A stretch of DNA of 64,000 nt. Origin: Persicitalea sp963803495. Lineage in GTDB: Bacteria > Bacteroidota > Bacteroidia > Cytophagales > Spirosomataceae. The notes below the pieces were generated by a model. That model ran no database searches, was not told the origin of the DNA, and worked only from the letters and a program-made list of their open reading frames with translations. Where the stretch lies: assembly GCA_963803495.1 (NCBI GenBank), contig CAWDMP010000002.1:4898001-4962000 (forward strand). Direction: 5' to 3'. Position numbers and translations under genes: made by a program. Position 1 is the first letter of the stretch. Each line of letters opens with the position of its first letter. Shown piece after piece: positions 1 to 8,812 of this stretch.

Positions 1-895
1 TGACCTTTACTTCCCGGAAAGTTCCTATTTCGTTGGGTCCGCCCGCCTGGTATAGCGCGTTGAAGGCCGTAGCCAGCGACGTCATGGAGTAGCTGCCGGG
101 GGCAACGACCTCGCCCGTCACGAATACATTGACCTGCCGGGTCTGGCCCAGCGTGAGCAGCAGTTTGGTGGGCGGCGGGTTGCCGTTGGAGCCGAACAAG
201 CCCGGTACAAAGGTCGAGAACTTGCCCAGCAGAATCTTCTGCGCTTCTTCGATCGTCTTACCGGCTACGAGTACCTGTCCCACCCGCGTGATGTTGATGA
301 ATCCGTCCCGGCTTACCGGCAACGTTTGTTCGGGCAAACCGTAGTAGCCGTAGATGTTGAGGTTAAGCACATCACCGGTGCCGATCGTATAGTCCATGGG
401 CGTGGCGATGCTACCGGCACCCGTACCCACGTCGCCCGTAGGGCCACCGCCGGCAAATATCGAATAACCGAATATCTTGGCCCGGAGCGCTGCTTTGGCC
501 GCATTAGCGGCATTGAGGGCGGATTGTTTGGCATCGTTCTCGATTTGCTCCGCCGTCTTCAGGTTTTGCTCCTGATTGGACTTCGGATTATTGGGGTCCG
601 TCTGGCTCGCATCGGTGGGCGTTTGGCCGTTGGGATTATTGGGATCGGCGTTGGCCGGTACCTGGACCGTCTGGCCATTGGGCAGCGTCACCGTGCGGTT
701 GCCTTGTTGTCCCGGCGGTTGGTTGGTTTGGGGTTGGCCCTGGCCTGGGGGCTGTCCCTGAGGAGTTCCATTGGTTTGCCCCGTGGTGGTGGGTACGGGG
801 GTAGGCGCGGGGGTAGGCGCCACGACCTGCGACAGCACCGAAGTGTAGCCAAACAGGCAGAAGAGTGCTAAAAACAGAAATTTTTTCTGATACAT
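1..895 (-). CDS. Polysaccharide export protein, SLBB/Wza-like (partial)
   Basis: The gene runs off the left edge, so only about 298 N-terminal codons are visible. It starts with a signal peptide (MYQKKFLFLALFCLFGYTSV), then a long Pro/Gln/Asn-rich low-complexity linker, and from about residue 167 a Poly_export domain (DYTIGTGDVLNLNIYGYYG) followed by a beta-grasp SLBB-like part (VNVFVTGEVVAPGSYSM). The family forms the outer-membrane exit for capsule or exopolysaccharide. An in-frame ATG seven codons upstream (916) is an alternative start. The low-complexity linker is unusual in length. Family assignment is firm; the substrate cannot be read from this fragment. Confidence 0.85.
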   Translation of the reverse strand, partial: MYQKKFLFLALFCLFGYTSVLSQVVAPTPAPTPVPTTTGQTNGTPQGQPPGQGQPQTNQPPGQQGNRTVTLPNGQTVQVPANADPNNPNGQTPTDASQTDPNNPKSNQEQNLKTAEQIENDAKQSALNAANAAKAALRAKIFGYSIFAGGGPTGDVGTGAGSIATPMDYTIGTGDVLNLNIYGYYGLPEQTLPVSRDGFINITRVGQVLVAGKTIEEAQKILLGKFSTFVPGLFGSNGNPPPTKLLLTLGQTRQVNVFVTGEVVAPGSYSMTSLATAFNALYQAGGPNEIGTFREVKV

Positions 896-1196
896 TGCAA
901 GAAGTTTCGAGTACATGGCTGGATTTGATCGGGATGAAGCCCGATGGATGTGAGTAGTTATGCTACCTGACCGGTTTGTTATTTCGTCAAAAATCAGAAT
1001 AGGGCGGAAGGATAGCCTTCTTATAAAAGTACAAATCCCGTGCCCGCGTTTCAAAGGGCAAAGTAAAGGAGATTTTTCGTTTTTTTAAAGTATTTCTATT
1101 TATCGGAAATTTCAGGCAGACTTGGTTTGTTAACGTGTAGCAGAATGTTTACATTATTCATTCACGATTTATTAATATAAAAACCCTTTCTTTTTA
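896..1196. other. Divergent intergenic region before parE
   Basis: About 300 bp separate the leftward export gene from rightward parE. It becomes AT-rich toward parE. I see no ORF, RNA gene or repeat and no convincing TAnnTTTG box; it presumably holds both promoters. Confidence 0.5.
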
Positions 1197-3062
1197 ATGG
1201 CAGAGAACAACGTACAATACGACGAAAGCAGTATCCGGTCACTGGACTGGAAAGAACACATCCGCCTTCGCCCCGGTATGTACATCGGCAAGCTGGGCGA
1301 CGGCGCCTCGGTCGATGACGGCATTTATGTGTTGGTGAAGGAAATAGTCGACAATTCCATTGACGAACACATGATGGGCAACGGCAAGACCATCGAGATC
1401 AAGATATCGGAGCACCGCGTCGAAGTCCGTGACTACGGGCGGGGCATTCCGCTGGGCTCGGTGATCGACTGCGTTTCCAAAATAAACACCGGCGGTAAGT
1501 ACGACTCGGGCGCTTTCCAAAAATCGGTTGGCCTGAACGGTGTGGGTACCAAGGCGGTCAACGCGCTGTCGCAGTACTTCAAGGTACAGTCGGTGCGGGA
1601 CGGCAAGATGAAATGGGCAGAGTTCGAGCAAGGCGAACTGGTGCGGGAATCGAAGGAGGAAAGCACTTCACAGCGCAACGGTACCTTCCTCGCCTTCGAG
1701 CCGGACGGCACCATATTTAAGAATTTCAAATACATCCCGCAGTACCTGGACAGCATGATCCGCAACTACTGCTACCTCAATGCGGGTCTGACGATTAGTT
1801 TCAACGGGCAGAAATACTTCTCACAAAACGGCCTGCACGATCTGCTGAGCGACAAGCACGAGGCGGATTCGCTCAGGTACCCGATCATTCATCTTAAAGG
1901 CGAAGACATCGAGCTGGCCATGACTCACAACAACCAGTACGGCGAGGAGTACTATTCGTTTGTGAATGGGCAATACACTACCCAGGGCGGTACTCACCTG
2001 AATGCCTTCAAAGAGTCGATCGTGCGGGTGATGCGTGAGCACTTCGGCAAAGACTACGCGACCGAGGATGTCCGTAGCTCGATCGTCGCCGCCATCGCGA
2101 TCCGGGTGCAGGAGCCCATTTTTGAATCCCAGACCAAGACCAAGCTCGGATCGAGTACCCTTTCGCCCGATCCCAACAGTCAGACGGTCCGCACGTTTAT
2201 CAACGACTTCATCAAAGAGCGGGTCGACAACTACCTGCACATGAATCCCGAGACGCGCGACGCGATCAAAAAGCGCATCGAGCAGTCGGAAAAAGAGCGC
2301 AAGGAACTGGCCGGTATCAAGAAACTCGCGAATGACCGCGCCAAGAAGGCGAATCTGCACAACAAAAAACTCCGCGACTGCCGCCAGCACCTCACCGACG
2401 CCAAGCTGGAAGAGCGCTTCAACACGACGCTCTTCATCACCGAGGGCGACTCGGCCAGTGGCTCGATCACAAAATCGCGCGACGTGCAGACTCAGGCGGT
2501 ATTCAGTCTGCGCGGTAAACCGCTCAATTGTTTCGGGCTCACCAAAAAGGTAGTGTACGAAAACGAAGAGTTCAACCTGCTGCAGCACGCGCTCGACATC
2601 GAAAACGGTATCGAAAATCTACGTTTTAACCGCATCGTGATCGCCACCGACGCCGACGTGGACGGGATGCACATCCGGTTGCTGATCATGACGTTCTTCC
2701 TGCAATTTTTCCCCGACCTGGTACGCAACGGTCACCTGTACATACTGGAGACGCCATTGTTCAGGGTCAGGAACAGGAAGGAAACGATCTACTGCTATTC
2801 CGAGGAGGAGAAGCAAGCGGCTTCGGCCAAGTTGGGCGGCAAGCCTGAAATCACACGATTCAAGGGATTGGGCGAGATTTCGCCGGAGGAGTTTGGTACC
2901 TTCATCGGAGAGAACATGCTGCTTGAACCGATCATTCTCGCCAAGGATACCTCCATCCAGAAGCTTCTGGCCTATTTCATGGGCAAAAACTCACCCGACC
3001 GCCAGCGCTTCATCATCGACAATTTGAAGGTGGAGAAGAATATGGAAGAAATGGCAGCCTGA
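1197..3062 (+). CDS. parE: DNA topoisomerase IV subunit B
   Basis: ATPase and TOPRIM subunit of topoisomerase IV, which decatenates chromosomes in the cytoplasm. The 621-residue protein has the GHKL ATP-binding signature (RLRPGMYIG near residue 24, and GRGIPLG), the TOPRIM motif EGDSASG near residue 416 and DADVDG near residue 485, and a C-terminal PDRQRFIIDNL. The length fits the short ParE/GyrB class without the large gyrase insertion. The partner subunit parC lies in this window at 25335-27965 on the other strand. ParE versus GyrB is decided by length and the ParC-like partner; gyrB would be elsewhere. Confidence 0.93.
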   Translation: MAENNVQYDESSIRSLDWKEHIRLRPGMYIGKLGDGASVDDGIYVLVKEIVDNSIDEHMMGNGKTIEIKISEHRVEVRDYGRGIPLGSVIDCVSKINTGGKYDSGAFQKSVGLNGVGTKAVNALSQYFKVQSVRDGKMKWAEFEQGELVRESKEESTSQRNGTFLAFEPDGTIFKNFKYIPQYLDSMIRNYCYLNAGLTISFNGQKYFSQNGLHDLLSDKHEADSLRYPIIHLKGEDIELAMTHNNQYGEEYYSFVNGQYTTQGGTHLNAFKESIVRVMREHFGKDYATEDVRSSIVAAIAIRVQEPIFESQTKTKLGSSTLSPDPNSQTVRTFINDFIKERVDNYLHMNPETRDAIKKRIEQSEKERKELAGIKKLANDRAKKANLHNKKLRDCRQHLTDAKLEERFNTTLFITEGDSASGSITKSRDVQTQAVFSLRGKPLNCFGLTKKVVYENEEFNLLQHALDIENGIENLRFNRIVIATDADVDGMHIRLLIMTFFLQFFPDLVRNGHLYILETPLFRVRNRKETIYCYSEEEKQAASAKLGGKPEITRFKGLGEISPEEFGTFIGENMLLEPIILAKDTSIQKLLAYFMGKNSPDRQRFIIDNLKVEKNMEEMAA

Positions 3063-3072
3063 AAATCAATTT

Positions 3073-3176
3073 TGAATGAGTGAATGAGTGAATGATAGAA
3101 TACTGCTTTCGCAAATGGATTCTATGATTTGTTTAGTCACTCATTCACTCATTCACTCATTCACTCATTCACTCAT
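3073..3176. repeat. Inverted 8-nt tandem arrays between parE and pheA
   Basis: The left arm (3073-3100) repeats TGAATGAG with degenerate ends. The right arm (3137-3176) is five perfect copies of TCACTCAT. The arms are complementary over about 23 nt, and an inner pair ATAGAAT/ATTCTAT extends the fold. The last copy shares its final T with the TTG start of pheA, so the array occupies the whole leader and leaves no ribosome-binding site. It could act as a parE terminator or a pheA leader structure. Confidence 0.85.
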
Positions 3177-4250
3177 TGGAATTAACGGAACTACGAAAGC
3201 GCATCGACGCGCTCGATAATGAATTGCTGAAACTGCTCAATGAGCGGATGGGGCACGTGAAGGCGGTGGGGGAGCTGAAGCGTTCGCAGAAGACGCTGAT
3301 TTACCGTCCCGAGCGGGAGAAGCAAATCCTGGATCGGCTCGAAAAGCTAAGCGACGGACTGCTGACCCGCTCAGCGATCGAAGCGATCTTTCTGGAGATT
3401 TTCGCCGTGTCGCGCAATCTGGAGCTACCCGAGCGCATCGCCTACCTCGGGCCGGAGGGCAGCTTCACGCACCAGGCGGCCGAGAGCCGCTTTCGGAGGC
3501 ATGAGCGAGTACCTGGTACTGCCCACGATTCACTCGATCTTCGATGCCGTCGAGACCGGCCGCGCCCGCTTTGGCGTGGTACCTTTGGAAAATAATCAGG
3601 AGGGGATGGTGGGGGAAACGGTGGATTTGCTGCGCGAGAAGGAGCTCCATATTGCCGCTGAAGTACTGCTGCCGGTGCATTTTGGCTTTGCTTCACAGAA
3701 TGATTCCTTGACTAAAATTACCAAAATTTACTCGAAGGACATCGCCTTCCGGCAGTGTAGTAAATTTCTGCGGGAGTACTTCGAGCACAATCGCGTCGAG
3801 CTCATCCCGGTGGAATCCACCTCCAAAGCGGCCAAGATGGCGTTTTCCGAGCCGGAGTCGGCGGCGATTTGCTCGCACATCGCGGCGCGACTGTACGGGG
3901 TACCGGTCCTGTTCGACAACATCGGCAATAGCGACCAAAATCGGACGCGCTTTCTGATCATCTCAAAAGATTTTCAAAACCAAAAAAGCGCGGCCGATAA
4001 AACGACCATCATTGCCAACTTGCCCAACACCAATAAGCCCGGTGTGCTGTTCGATTTCCTGAAAGATTTCTACGAACGCGACATTAGCCTGAGCAAAATC
4101 GAAAGCCGTCCGCTCCGACAAGGCTCCTCGTTCCGCTACTGGTTTTTTGTAGAATTCGAAGGCCACTACGAAGATGCACCCGTGCAGGAGATTCTTAAAA
4201 AATACGGGAGCGCGATGAAGGTGTTGGGTAGTTACGTGCGGATTTCTTAG
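3176..4250 (+). CDS. pheA: Chorismate mutase / prephenate dehydratase (frameshifted)
   Basis: Bifunctional P-protein that converts chorismate through prephenate to phenylpyruvate for phenylalanine synthesis. Residues 1-85 form an AroQ chorismate mutase (ELRKRIDALDNELLKLLNER). The dehydratase starts at IAYLGPEGSFTHQAAE, and a C-terminal ACT domain ends the protein (TNKPGVLFDFLKDF, SKIESRPLR). The frame breaks near 3495: the CGCTTTCGGAGG stretch reads correctly (RFGGMSEYLVL) if one T of the TTT run is removed. I annotate across this as a probable sequence error. The start is TTG, directly after an 8-nt repeat array; no ATG is available. Confidence 0.85.
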
Positions 4251-4345
4251 AGTTCATGAGTAAAAAGTTCATGAGTAAGGGCTGCGCTCAAGATGTATTC
4301 CTGAACTCATAGACTCATAGACTCATAGACTCATAGACTCATAGA
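4251..4345. repeat. 8-nt tandem array between convergent pheA and ribF
   Basis: Five perfect copies of ACTCATAG (4305-4344) end just before the ribF stop codon. On the left are two 15-nt copies containing GTTCATGAGTAA. GAGTTCA (4251) and TGAACTC (4302) can pair, so the gap may fold as a bidirectional terminator. Confidence 0.8.
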
Positions 4346-4347
4346 CT

Positions 4348-5268
4348 CTAAACATCCATCGCTTTCTCCTTGTCAGCGGCGAGCTGCCCCATTAACTCGT
4401 CCAGATTTTTGAATTTCAGCTCGGGTCGGAGGTAGGCGGTGAGTTCTATGGTGAGTCGGTCACCATAGATATCTTCCTCGAAATCAAAAATATTCACCTC
4501 GATGGTACGGGAGGTGCCATCCACCGTGGGGCGGACGCCGATGTTGAGCATTCCGCCGTATTGCGTGTTTTGATATAGTACCTTGACGGCATAAACCCCA
4601 TTGGCCGGGATAAGCTTGTAATTTTCCTTTACCTCGATGTTGGCGGTAGGATACCCGATCGTGCGGCCAATTTGCTTGCCCTTTACCACGACACCCGAAA
4701 ACTGGTAGGTGCGGCCCAGCAGGTCATGGGCTTCCGCAACATCGCCGTGCAGCAGCGCCCGGCGGATGCGGGTGGAGCTGATCGCCAGTGCATCGACGTC
4801 CTGACGCGGGATCTCCTCTACTTCGAAGCCATACTCCGGCGCCACTTCCTGCAAAAAACTAAAACTACCCTCGCGGTTGCGGCCAAAACGATGGTCGTAG
4901 CCAATCACGAACCGTTTGGTACCAATGCGGTCGACAAGTACTTGTTGAATGAATTCGGTAGGGCTCAACTCGGAAAACGCGCGGGTAAAAGGCGAGATGA
5001 TCAGGTGGTCGATGCCCAGCTCCCGAAACAGCTCGATTTTTTCCTCGATGGTCGAGAGCAGTTGCAGGCCGTGGCTGTCTTCCGAGACGACCATGCGCGG
5101 GTGCGGCCAAAAGGTGAGTACCACCGTTTCGCCATTTTGCTGGGTACTGATCTCTTGCAAGCGGCTCAGAATCTTGCGGTGTCCCTGATGTACCCCGTCG
5201 AAAGTACCGCTCGTCACGATGGCATTGTGCAACGGCTCGAATGATTCCAGAGTGTGGTATAGCTTCAT
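4348..5268 (-). CDS. ribF: Bifunctional riboflavin kinase / FAD synthetase
   Basis: Makes FMN and then FAD from riboflavin. The 306-residue protein has an N-terminal nucleotidyltransferase fold (SGTFDGVHQGHRKIL, then GYDHRFGRNREG and ISSTRIRRALLHGD) and a C-terminal flavokinase domain (GRTIGYPTANIEV, NIGVRPTVDG). It is the last gene of the leftward ftsX-DUF3098-uppP-truB-ribF run. Its ATG overlaps the truB stop in an ATGA junction, which suggests translational coupling. Confidence 0.95.
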   Translation of the reverse strand: MKLYHTLESFEPLHNAIVTSGTFDGVHQGHRKILSRLQEISTQQNGETVVLTFWPHPRMVVSEDSHGLQLLSTIEEKIELFRELGIDHLIISPFTRAFSELSPTEFIQQVLVDRIGTKRFVIGYDHRFGRNREGSFSFLQEVAPEYGFEVEEIPRQDVDALAISSTRIRRALLHGDVAEAHDLLGRTYQFSGVVVKGKQIGRTIGYPTANIEVKENYKLIPANGVYAVKVLYQNTQYGGMLNIGVRPTVDGTSRTIEVNIFDFEEDIYGDRLTIELTAYLRPELKFKNLDELMGQLAADKEKAMDV

Positions 5269-5975
5269 GGGGTGGAGTCCAAGCCTAGTTCGGTGCGCTT
5301 TTGCTTGATGAAATCTTCGATCTGAAAGGCGTCTTTCACGTGATAGTCCCCGATGCGGGTCCGGCGAAGTACTGAGAGGTAAGCGCCGCTGTTCAACACG
5401 CTACCAAAGTCGCGCACCAGGCTCCTGACGTAGGTACCCTTGGAACAAACGATGCGAAAATTAATTTCGGGAAAGTCAGTCGAGTCAATCTCGAACTCCG
5501 AAACCGTTACTTCGCGGGCTCTGATTTCCACTGTTTCGCCGCGGCGGGCTTTCTTGTAAAGCCGCTCGCCGTCCTGCCTGACGGCCGAGTAGATGGGCGG
5601 CAACTGTTGCAAGGTACCCGTGAGTTGGCGGGCTGCATTTTCTAGGTCGGCGGGGGTAATATGGTCGGTAGGGTACTCTTGGTCAAATTCTGTTTCCAGG
5701 TCGACCGAGGGCGTGGTTTTACCCAGTACCAGGGTACCTTCATACTCCTTTTCCTGCGCCTGGTAGGAGTCGATCTGCTTGGTCATGCGCCCAGTGCAGA
5801 GAATCAGCAATCCGGTGGCGAGGGGATCGAGGGTACCGGCGTGGCCTATCTTTTTGAATTTACAGCCCCACTTCAACTTCTTGACCGCATCGAACGACGT
5901 CCATTTTAAAGGCTTGTCGATCAGAATCATTTCACCCGGATCGGGCTTTTCGGTATCGGAGGAGGCTTGCTTCAT
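5265..5975 (-). CDS. truB: tRNA pseudouridine(55) synthase
   Basis: Isomerises U55 in the T-loop of tRNAs. The 236-residue protein has the catalytic motif HAGTLDPLATGLL (Asp near residue 47), KWTSFDAVKKLK at the N terminus, and the conserved CSKGTYVRSLVRDFG segment. It lacks a long C-terminal PUA domain, as is common for the short bacterial form. It lies four bases after uppP and overlaps ribF by four, so it sits inside one operon. Confidence 0.95.
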   Translation of the reverse strand: MKQASSDTEKPDPGEMILIDKPLKWTSFDAVKKLKWGCKFKKIGHAGTLDPLATGLLILCTGRMTKQIDSYQAQEKEYEGTLVLGKTTPSVDLETEFDQEYPTDHITPADLENAARQLTGTLQQLPPIYSAVRQDGERLYKKARRGETVEIRAREVTVSEFEIDSTDFPEINFRIVCSKGTYVRSLVRDFGSVLNSGAYLSVLRRTRIGDYHVKDAFQIEDFIKQKRTELGLDSTP

Positions 5976-5978
5976 GGG

Positions 5979-6758
5979 CTACACAATGTCCAATTCGTAC
6001 CCCATCGCCAGCAGTACCAGCAAGATGATGCCGAGCACAATGCGATAATAACCAAAAAGTTTGAAGCCGTATTTAGTCAGGAAATTGATAAAAAACTTAA
6101 TCGCCAACATCGCAACGACAAACGCCACGGCATTGCCCAGTAGTAATATCTTGATGTCTTCGACCTGAATGGTATCGTAGGTTTTCAGGAATTTGTAGCC
6201 TGCTGCTGCGGCCATCGTAGGTACCGCCAGGAAAAACGAAAACTCAGCCGACTGCTTGCGCGTGAGTCCCTGCAACATTCCGCCGATGATTGTGGCCGCC
6301 GAGCGTGACACACCGGGCACCATAGCAATGCACTGAAAAAGCCCGATTTTAAGCGCTTCGAAGTACGTGATTTCCCGATCCTTGGGATGATCTTGTGCGA
6401 TTTTATCGATGAAAACGAGCACGATGCCGCCCACGAGTAGCATGATGGCAACGACGACGACATTCTCAAGCAGCGCGTCGATGTAATCGTTGAGCAGTAA
6501 GCCAAAAAAAGCCGCCGGAAGGAAGGCGACGAACAGTTTGTAATAAAAATCGGCCGTTTGCAGAAAGCGCCGGGTGTAGAGCACGATCACCGACAAAATA
6601 GCACCGAACTGTATATTGACGGTAAACATCTTGACGAATTCGTCATGGCTGATGCCCATGAACGATGAGGCGATAATCATGTGCCCAGTCGACGAAACGG
6701 GCAGGAATTCGGTAATGCCTTCGATTATCGCCAAAATGATGGCTTGCCAAATGGTCAT
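5979..6758 (-). CDS. uppP: Undecaprenyl-diphosphate phosphatase
   Basis: Integral membrane enzyme that dephosphorylates undecaprenyl pyrophosphate to recycle the lipid carrier of peptidoglycan and surface polysaccharides. The 259-residue protein carries both BacA motifs: EGITEFLPVSSTGHM near the N terminus and VPGVSRSAATIIGGM in the middle, with about seven hydrophobic segments. It overlaps the upstream DUF3098 gene by four bases. Confidence 0.95.
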   Translation of the reverse strand: MTIWQAIILAIIEGITEFLPVSSTGHMIIASSFMGISHDEFVKMFTVNIQFGAILSVIVLYTRRFLQTADFYYKLFVAFLPAAFFGLLLNDYIDALLENVVVVAIMLLVGGIVLVFIDKIAQDHPKDREITYFEALKIGLFQCIAMVPGVSRSAATIIGGMLQGLTRKQSAEFSFFLAVPTMAAAAGYKFLKTYDTIQVEDIKILLLGNAVAFVVAMLAIKFFINFLTKYGFKLFGYYRIVLGIILLVLLAMGYELDIV

Positions 6759-6970
6759 GTATTAGCCGGTTTGCGGAGAACGGCCCAAAACTCGATGACG
6801 AAACCCGCCACCGTAACGATTGGTCCCAGGGTAAGCCCCAGGAAGCCGAAGCCGAATTCTTCGCCGTCGAGGCTCATGATGATGAAGCCAGTCAGGATGA
6901 CGGCAAGGCCGATGAGCATGAGGCGGTAGTTCATGGACCGAAAGGGAAACTGCTCTTTGTTGGGTGACAT
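6755..6970 (-). CDS. DUF3098 small membrane protein
   Basis: A 71-residue protein with two hydrophobic segments (YRLMLIGLAVILTGFIIMSL and a second around residues 44-64), matching the DUF3098 family found in Bacteroidetes between ftsX and uppP. Function is unknown. Its place in a cell-division/cell-wall operon suggests an envelope role, which is inference from context only. Confidence 0.8.
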   Translation of the reverse strand: MSPNKEQFPFRSMNYRLMLIGLAVILTGFIIMSLDGEEFGFGFLGLTLGPIVTVAGFVIEFWAVLRKPANT

Positions 6971-7108
6971 TTTATTCAGTTAATAGTGAATAATTAAAAA
7001 TGAAGAATCAATGCCGAATTCCGATAAATGAATAATGATTTGGTCAGGGAAACACGATCCTTGTTGTGCATTGTTCACACGGGGCCGCCCGCGTGGTTAA
7101 CTGTTCAT

Positions 7109-7987
7109 TCAGTAAAGGTCATCGAGGGACATTTTCAGGTAGCGGTGCAGCGACTGAGTGGTACTCACGATGCCAATCATAATACCCAGTACGACCATCA
7201 GACCGATGACGAAAGCCATCTTATCGTATTCCTGCAAGAGTGCCAGACCCTCCACGTTCCGAACGGCGGCCTGCTGCAAGAGTACCAGAAAAAAGGCGGC
7301 GATCACCGCACTCACGATCCCTTGCGTCGCGCCCCGCAGCAGGAACGGGCGCTGTATGAAACCATTGGTCGCACCCACGAGCTGCATGCTACGAATAAGA
7401 AATCGCTGGGAATAGATGGCCAGTTTGATCGTGTTGTTGATGAGCAATACGATGATAATCAGCATCACCACCGCGAACGAAGCGAGAATGATGTATAGCT
7501 TCGTGATGTTTTTGTTAATCGCGTCGGCCAGGTTCTCCTGGTACACTACCTCATAGACGTTGTCCATTTTTTCCAGATCGGCCTTGATGGTTTTCAATTT
7601 CCGCTCCTCGAAGTAGTCTTCGTGCACCCGAACCCGGTAGCTGTCCCGCAACGGGTTTTCACCCAAAAAAGCTGTGAAATCTTCCTTGGTACCTTCCATG
7701 AACTCGGCGGCGGCCGACTCCTTCGATACGAAGTCGATGGCTGCGCTGTCGGCACTCCGTTGCACGTAGGGTTTGCTCCGGATCAAAGTGAAAATCGAAT
7801 CCTGACCGGCCTCGGAAGTACCTTTATCGACAAACACCCGAACCTCGATATTTTGCCGAATGATGGAAACCAGCTTTTTGGACTGCACCACGAATAGCCC
7901 ACAGAACCCAATCAGAAACAGGGCAGCCGTCAGGCTGATGATAATCATGGTGTTGGGATAGCTCCCGATTTTTTTCTTTTTGGCCAT
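7109..7987 (-). CDS. ftsX: Cell division protein FtsX
   Basis: Permease-like partner of the ATPase FtsE, which controls peptidoglycan hydrolases at the division site. It has one N-terminal membrane segment (TMIIISLTAALFLIGFCGLF), an extracytoplasmic domain (residues about 45-160) and three C-terminal segments of the FtsX fold. I place the start at MAKKKKIGSYPNT (7987); an upstream in-frame start at 8026 adds an unlikely extension. It is the first gene of the leftward operon. No ftsE is adjacent, as is usual in Bacteroidetes. Confidence 0.88.
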   Translation of the reverse strand: MAKKKKIGSYPNTMIIISLTAALFLIGFCGLFVVQSKKLVSIIRQNIEVRVFVDKGTSEAGQDSIFTLIRSKPYVQRSADSAAIDFVSKESAAAEFMEGTKEDFTAFLGENPLRDSYRVRVHEDYFEERKLKTIKADLEKMDNVYEVVYQENLADAINKNITKLYIILASFAVVMLIIIVLLINNTIKLAIYSQRFLIRSMQLVGATNGFIQRPFLLRGATQGIVSAVIAAFFLVLLQQAAVRNVEGLALLQEYDKMAFVIGLMVVLGIMIGIVSTTQSLHRYLKMSLDDLY

Positions 7988-8074
7988 GAACGGAGGGTCG
8001 AGGAAAGGACGGGACAAAACTACCACTTAATCTGCAAAAGGGAGAGTGGTCGAACTTGGGTTAAGTTTTTTTAA

Positions 8075-8674
8075 CTAATTCCGCTTGTCCAACTCATCGC
8101 GGATTTTCGCGGCTTTTTCGTATTCTTCGCCGCTCAGCGCTTCTTCCAGCATTTTTTGTAGTACGTCGTTGGACATATCCCGGATTTGGTCGGTGAAAGA
8201 ACCTTTGGTCCGCAAAGTCTCGCGTACCAGTTCGTCTTCGTTCTCTTCCGCGTCGTCACCAGCGTCGTTAGCAACGATACCCGCTTCCGACAGAATCGAC
8301 TCGTAGGTATAGATCGGCACGCCAAACCGCAAACCGATCGCGATCGCGTCGGAGGGGCGGGAGTCGACCTCGACCTCACGAAGGTCGTCGCCACAAATAA
8401 TCTTGGCGTAGAAAATGCCCTCGCTCAGATCAGAAATGACAATTTCTTTCAAAGTGTAGTTGAGCCCTTCGGCAAAGGACTTGAACAAATCGTGGGTCAT
8501 GGGCCGATTGGGTACAATGTTCTCGATCTGGACCGCAATGGCCTGCGCTTCGAAAACGCCGATGATGATGGGCAAGCGGCGGCTGCCGAGCTCCTCCCCA
8601 AGTACCAATGCGAACGAGCCGGTCTGGGATTGGCTGGGCGAAAGGCCCAATATCTCTAACTTGATTTTTTTCAC
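8075..8674 (-). CDS. Bifunctional nuclease family protein (DUF151 + UVR)
   Basis: About 199 residues. The N-terminal bifunctional nuclease domain (SFALVLGEELGSRRLPIIIG, then VEVDSRPSDAIAIGLR) is followed by an acidic linker and a C-terminal UVR motif (YEKAAKIRDELDKRN). Relatives have been reported with DNase/RNase activity; the role here is not known. I choose the GTG at 8674 (VKKIKLEILGLS), which matches the usual start of the family, over a longer reading from 8752. Confidence 0.82.
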   Translation of the reverse strand: MKKIKLEILGLSPSQSQTGSFALVLGEELGSRRLPIIIGVFEAQAIAVQIENIVPNRPMTHDLFKSFAEGLNYTLKEIVISDLSEGIFYAKIICGDDLREVEVDSRPSDAIAIGLRFGVPIYTYESILSEAGIVANDAGDDAEENEDELVRETLRTKGSFTDQIRDMSNDVLQKMLEEALSGEEYEKAAKIRDELDKRN

Positions 8675-8761
8675 TGGTACTGCTTGTGGTTGCGGTGGCA
8701 AACCGCTGTGACCATAAGGAAAACGATTTGGGCTCCGAAAATAAAAATGCAAAAATAGAAA

Positions 8762-8793
8762 ACCCGCCCTGCATTAAAAAATGCCGAGCGGGT
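8762..8793 (-). terminator. Terminator after etfA
   Basis: On the minus strand, ACCCGC...GCGGGT arms with an inner GCAT/ATGC pair are followed by TTTTC, just downstream of the etfA stop. The fold has small internal mismatches. Confidence 0.55.
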
Positions 8794-8812
8794 CGAATTG
8801 TCGGTAAGTTTA

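Noticed and set aside
3137..3176. Five perfect 8-nt repeats, considered as a CRISPR array
   Set aside because: The units are directly adjacent with no spacers, and no cas gene is in the window.
3490..3505. Programmed frameshift in pheA
   Set aside because: There is no stop codon or known slippery/Shine-Dalgarno arrangement as in prfB, and similar breaks in many other genes point to sequence errors.
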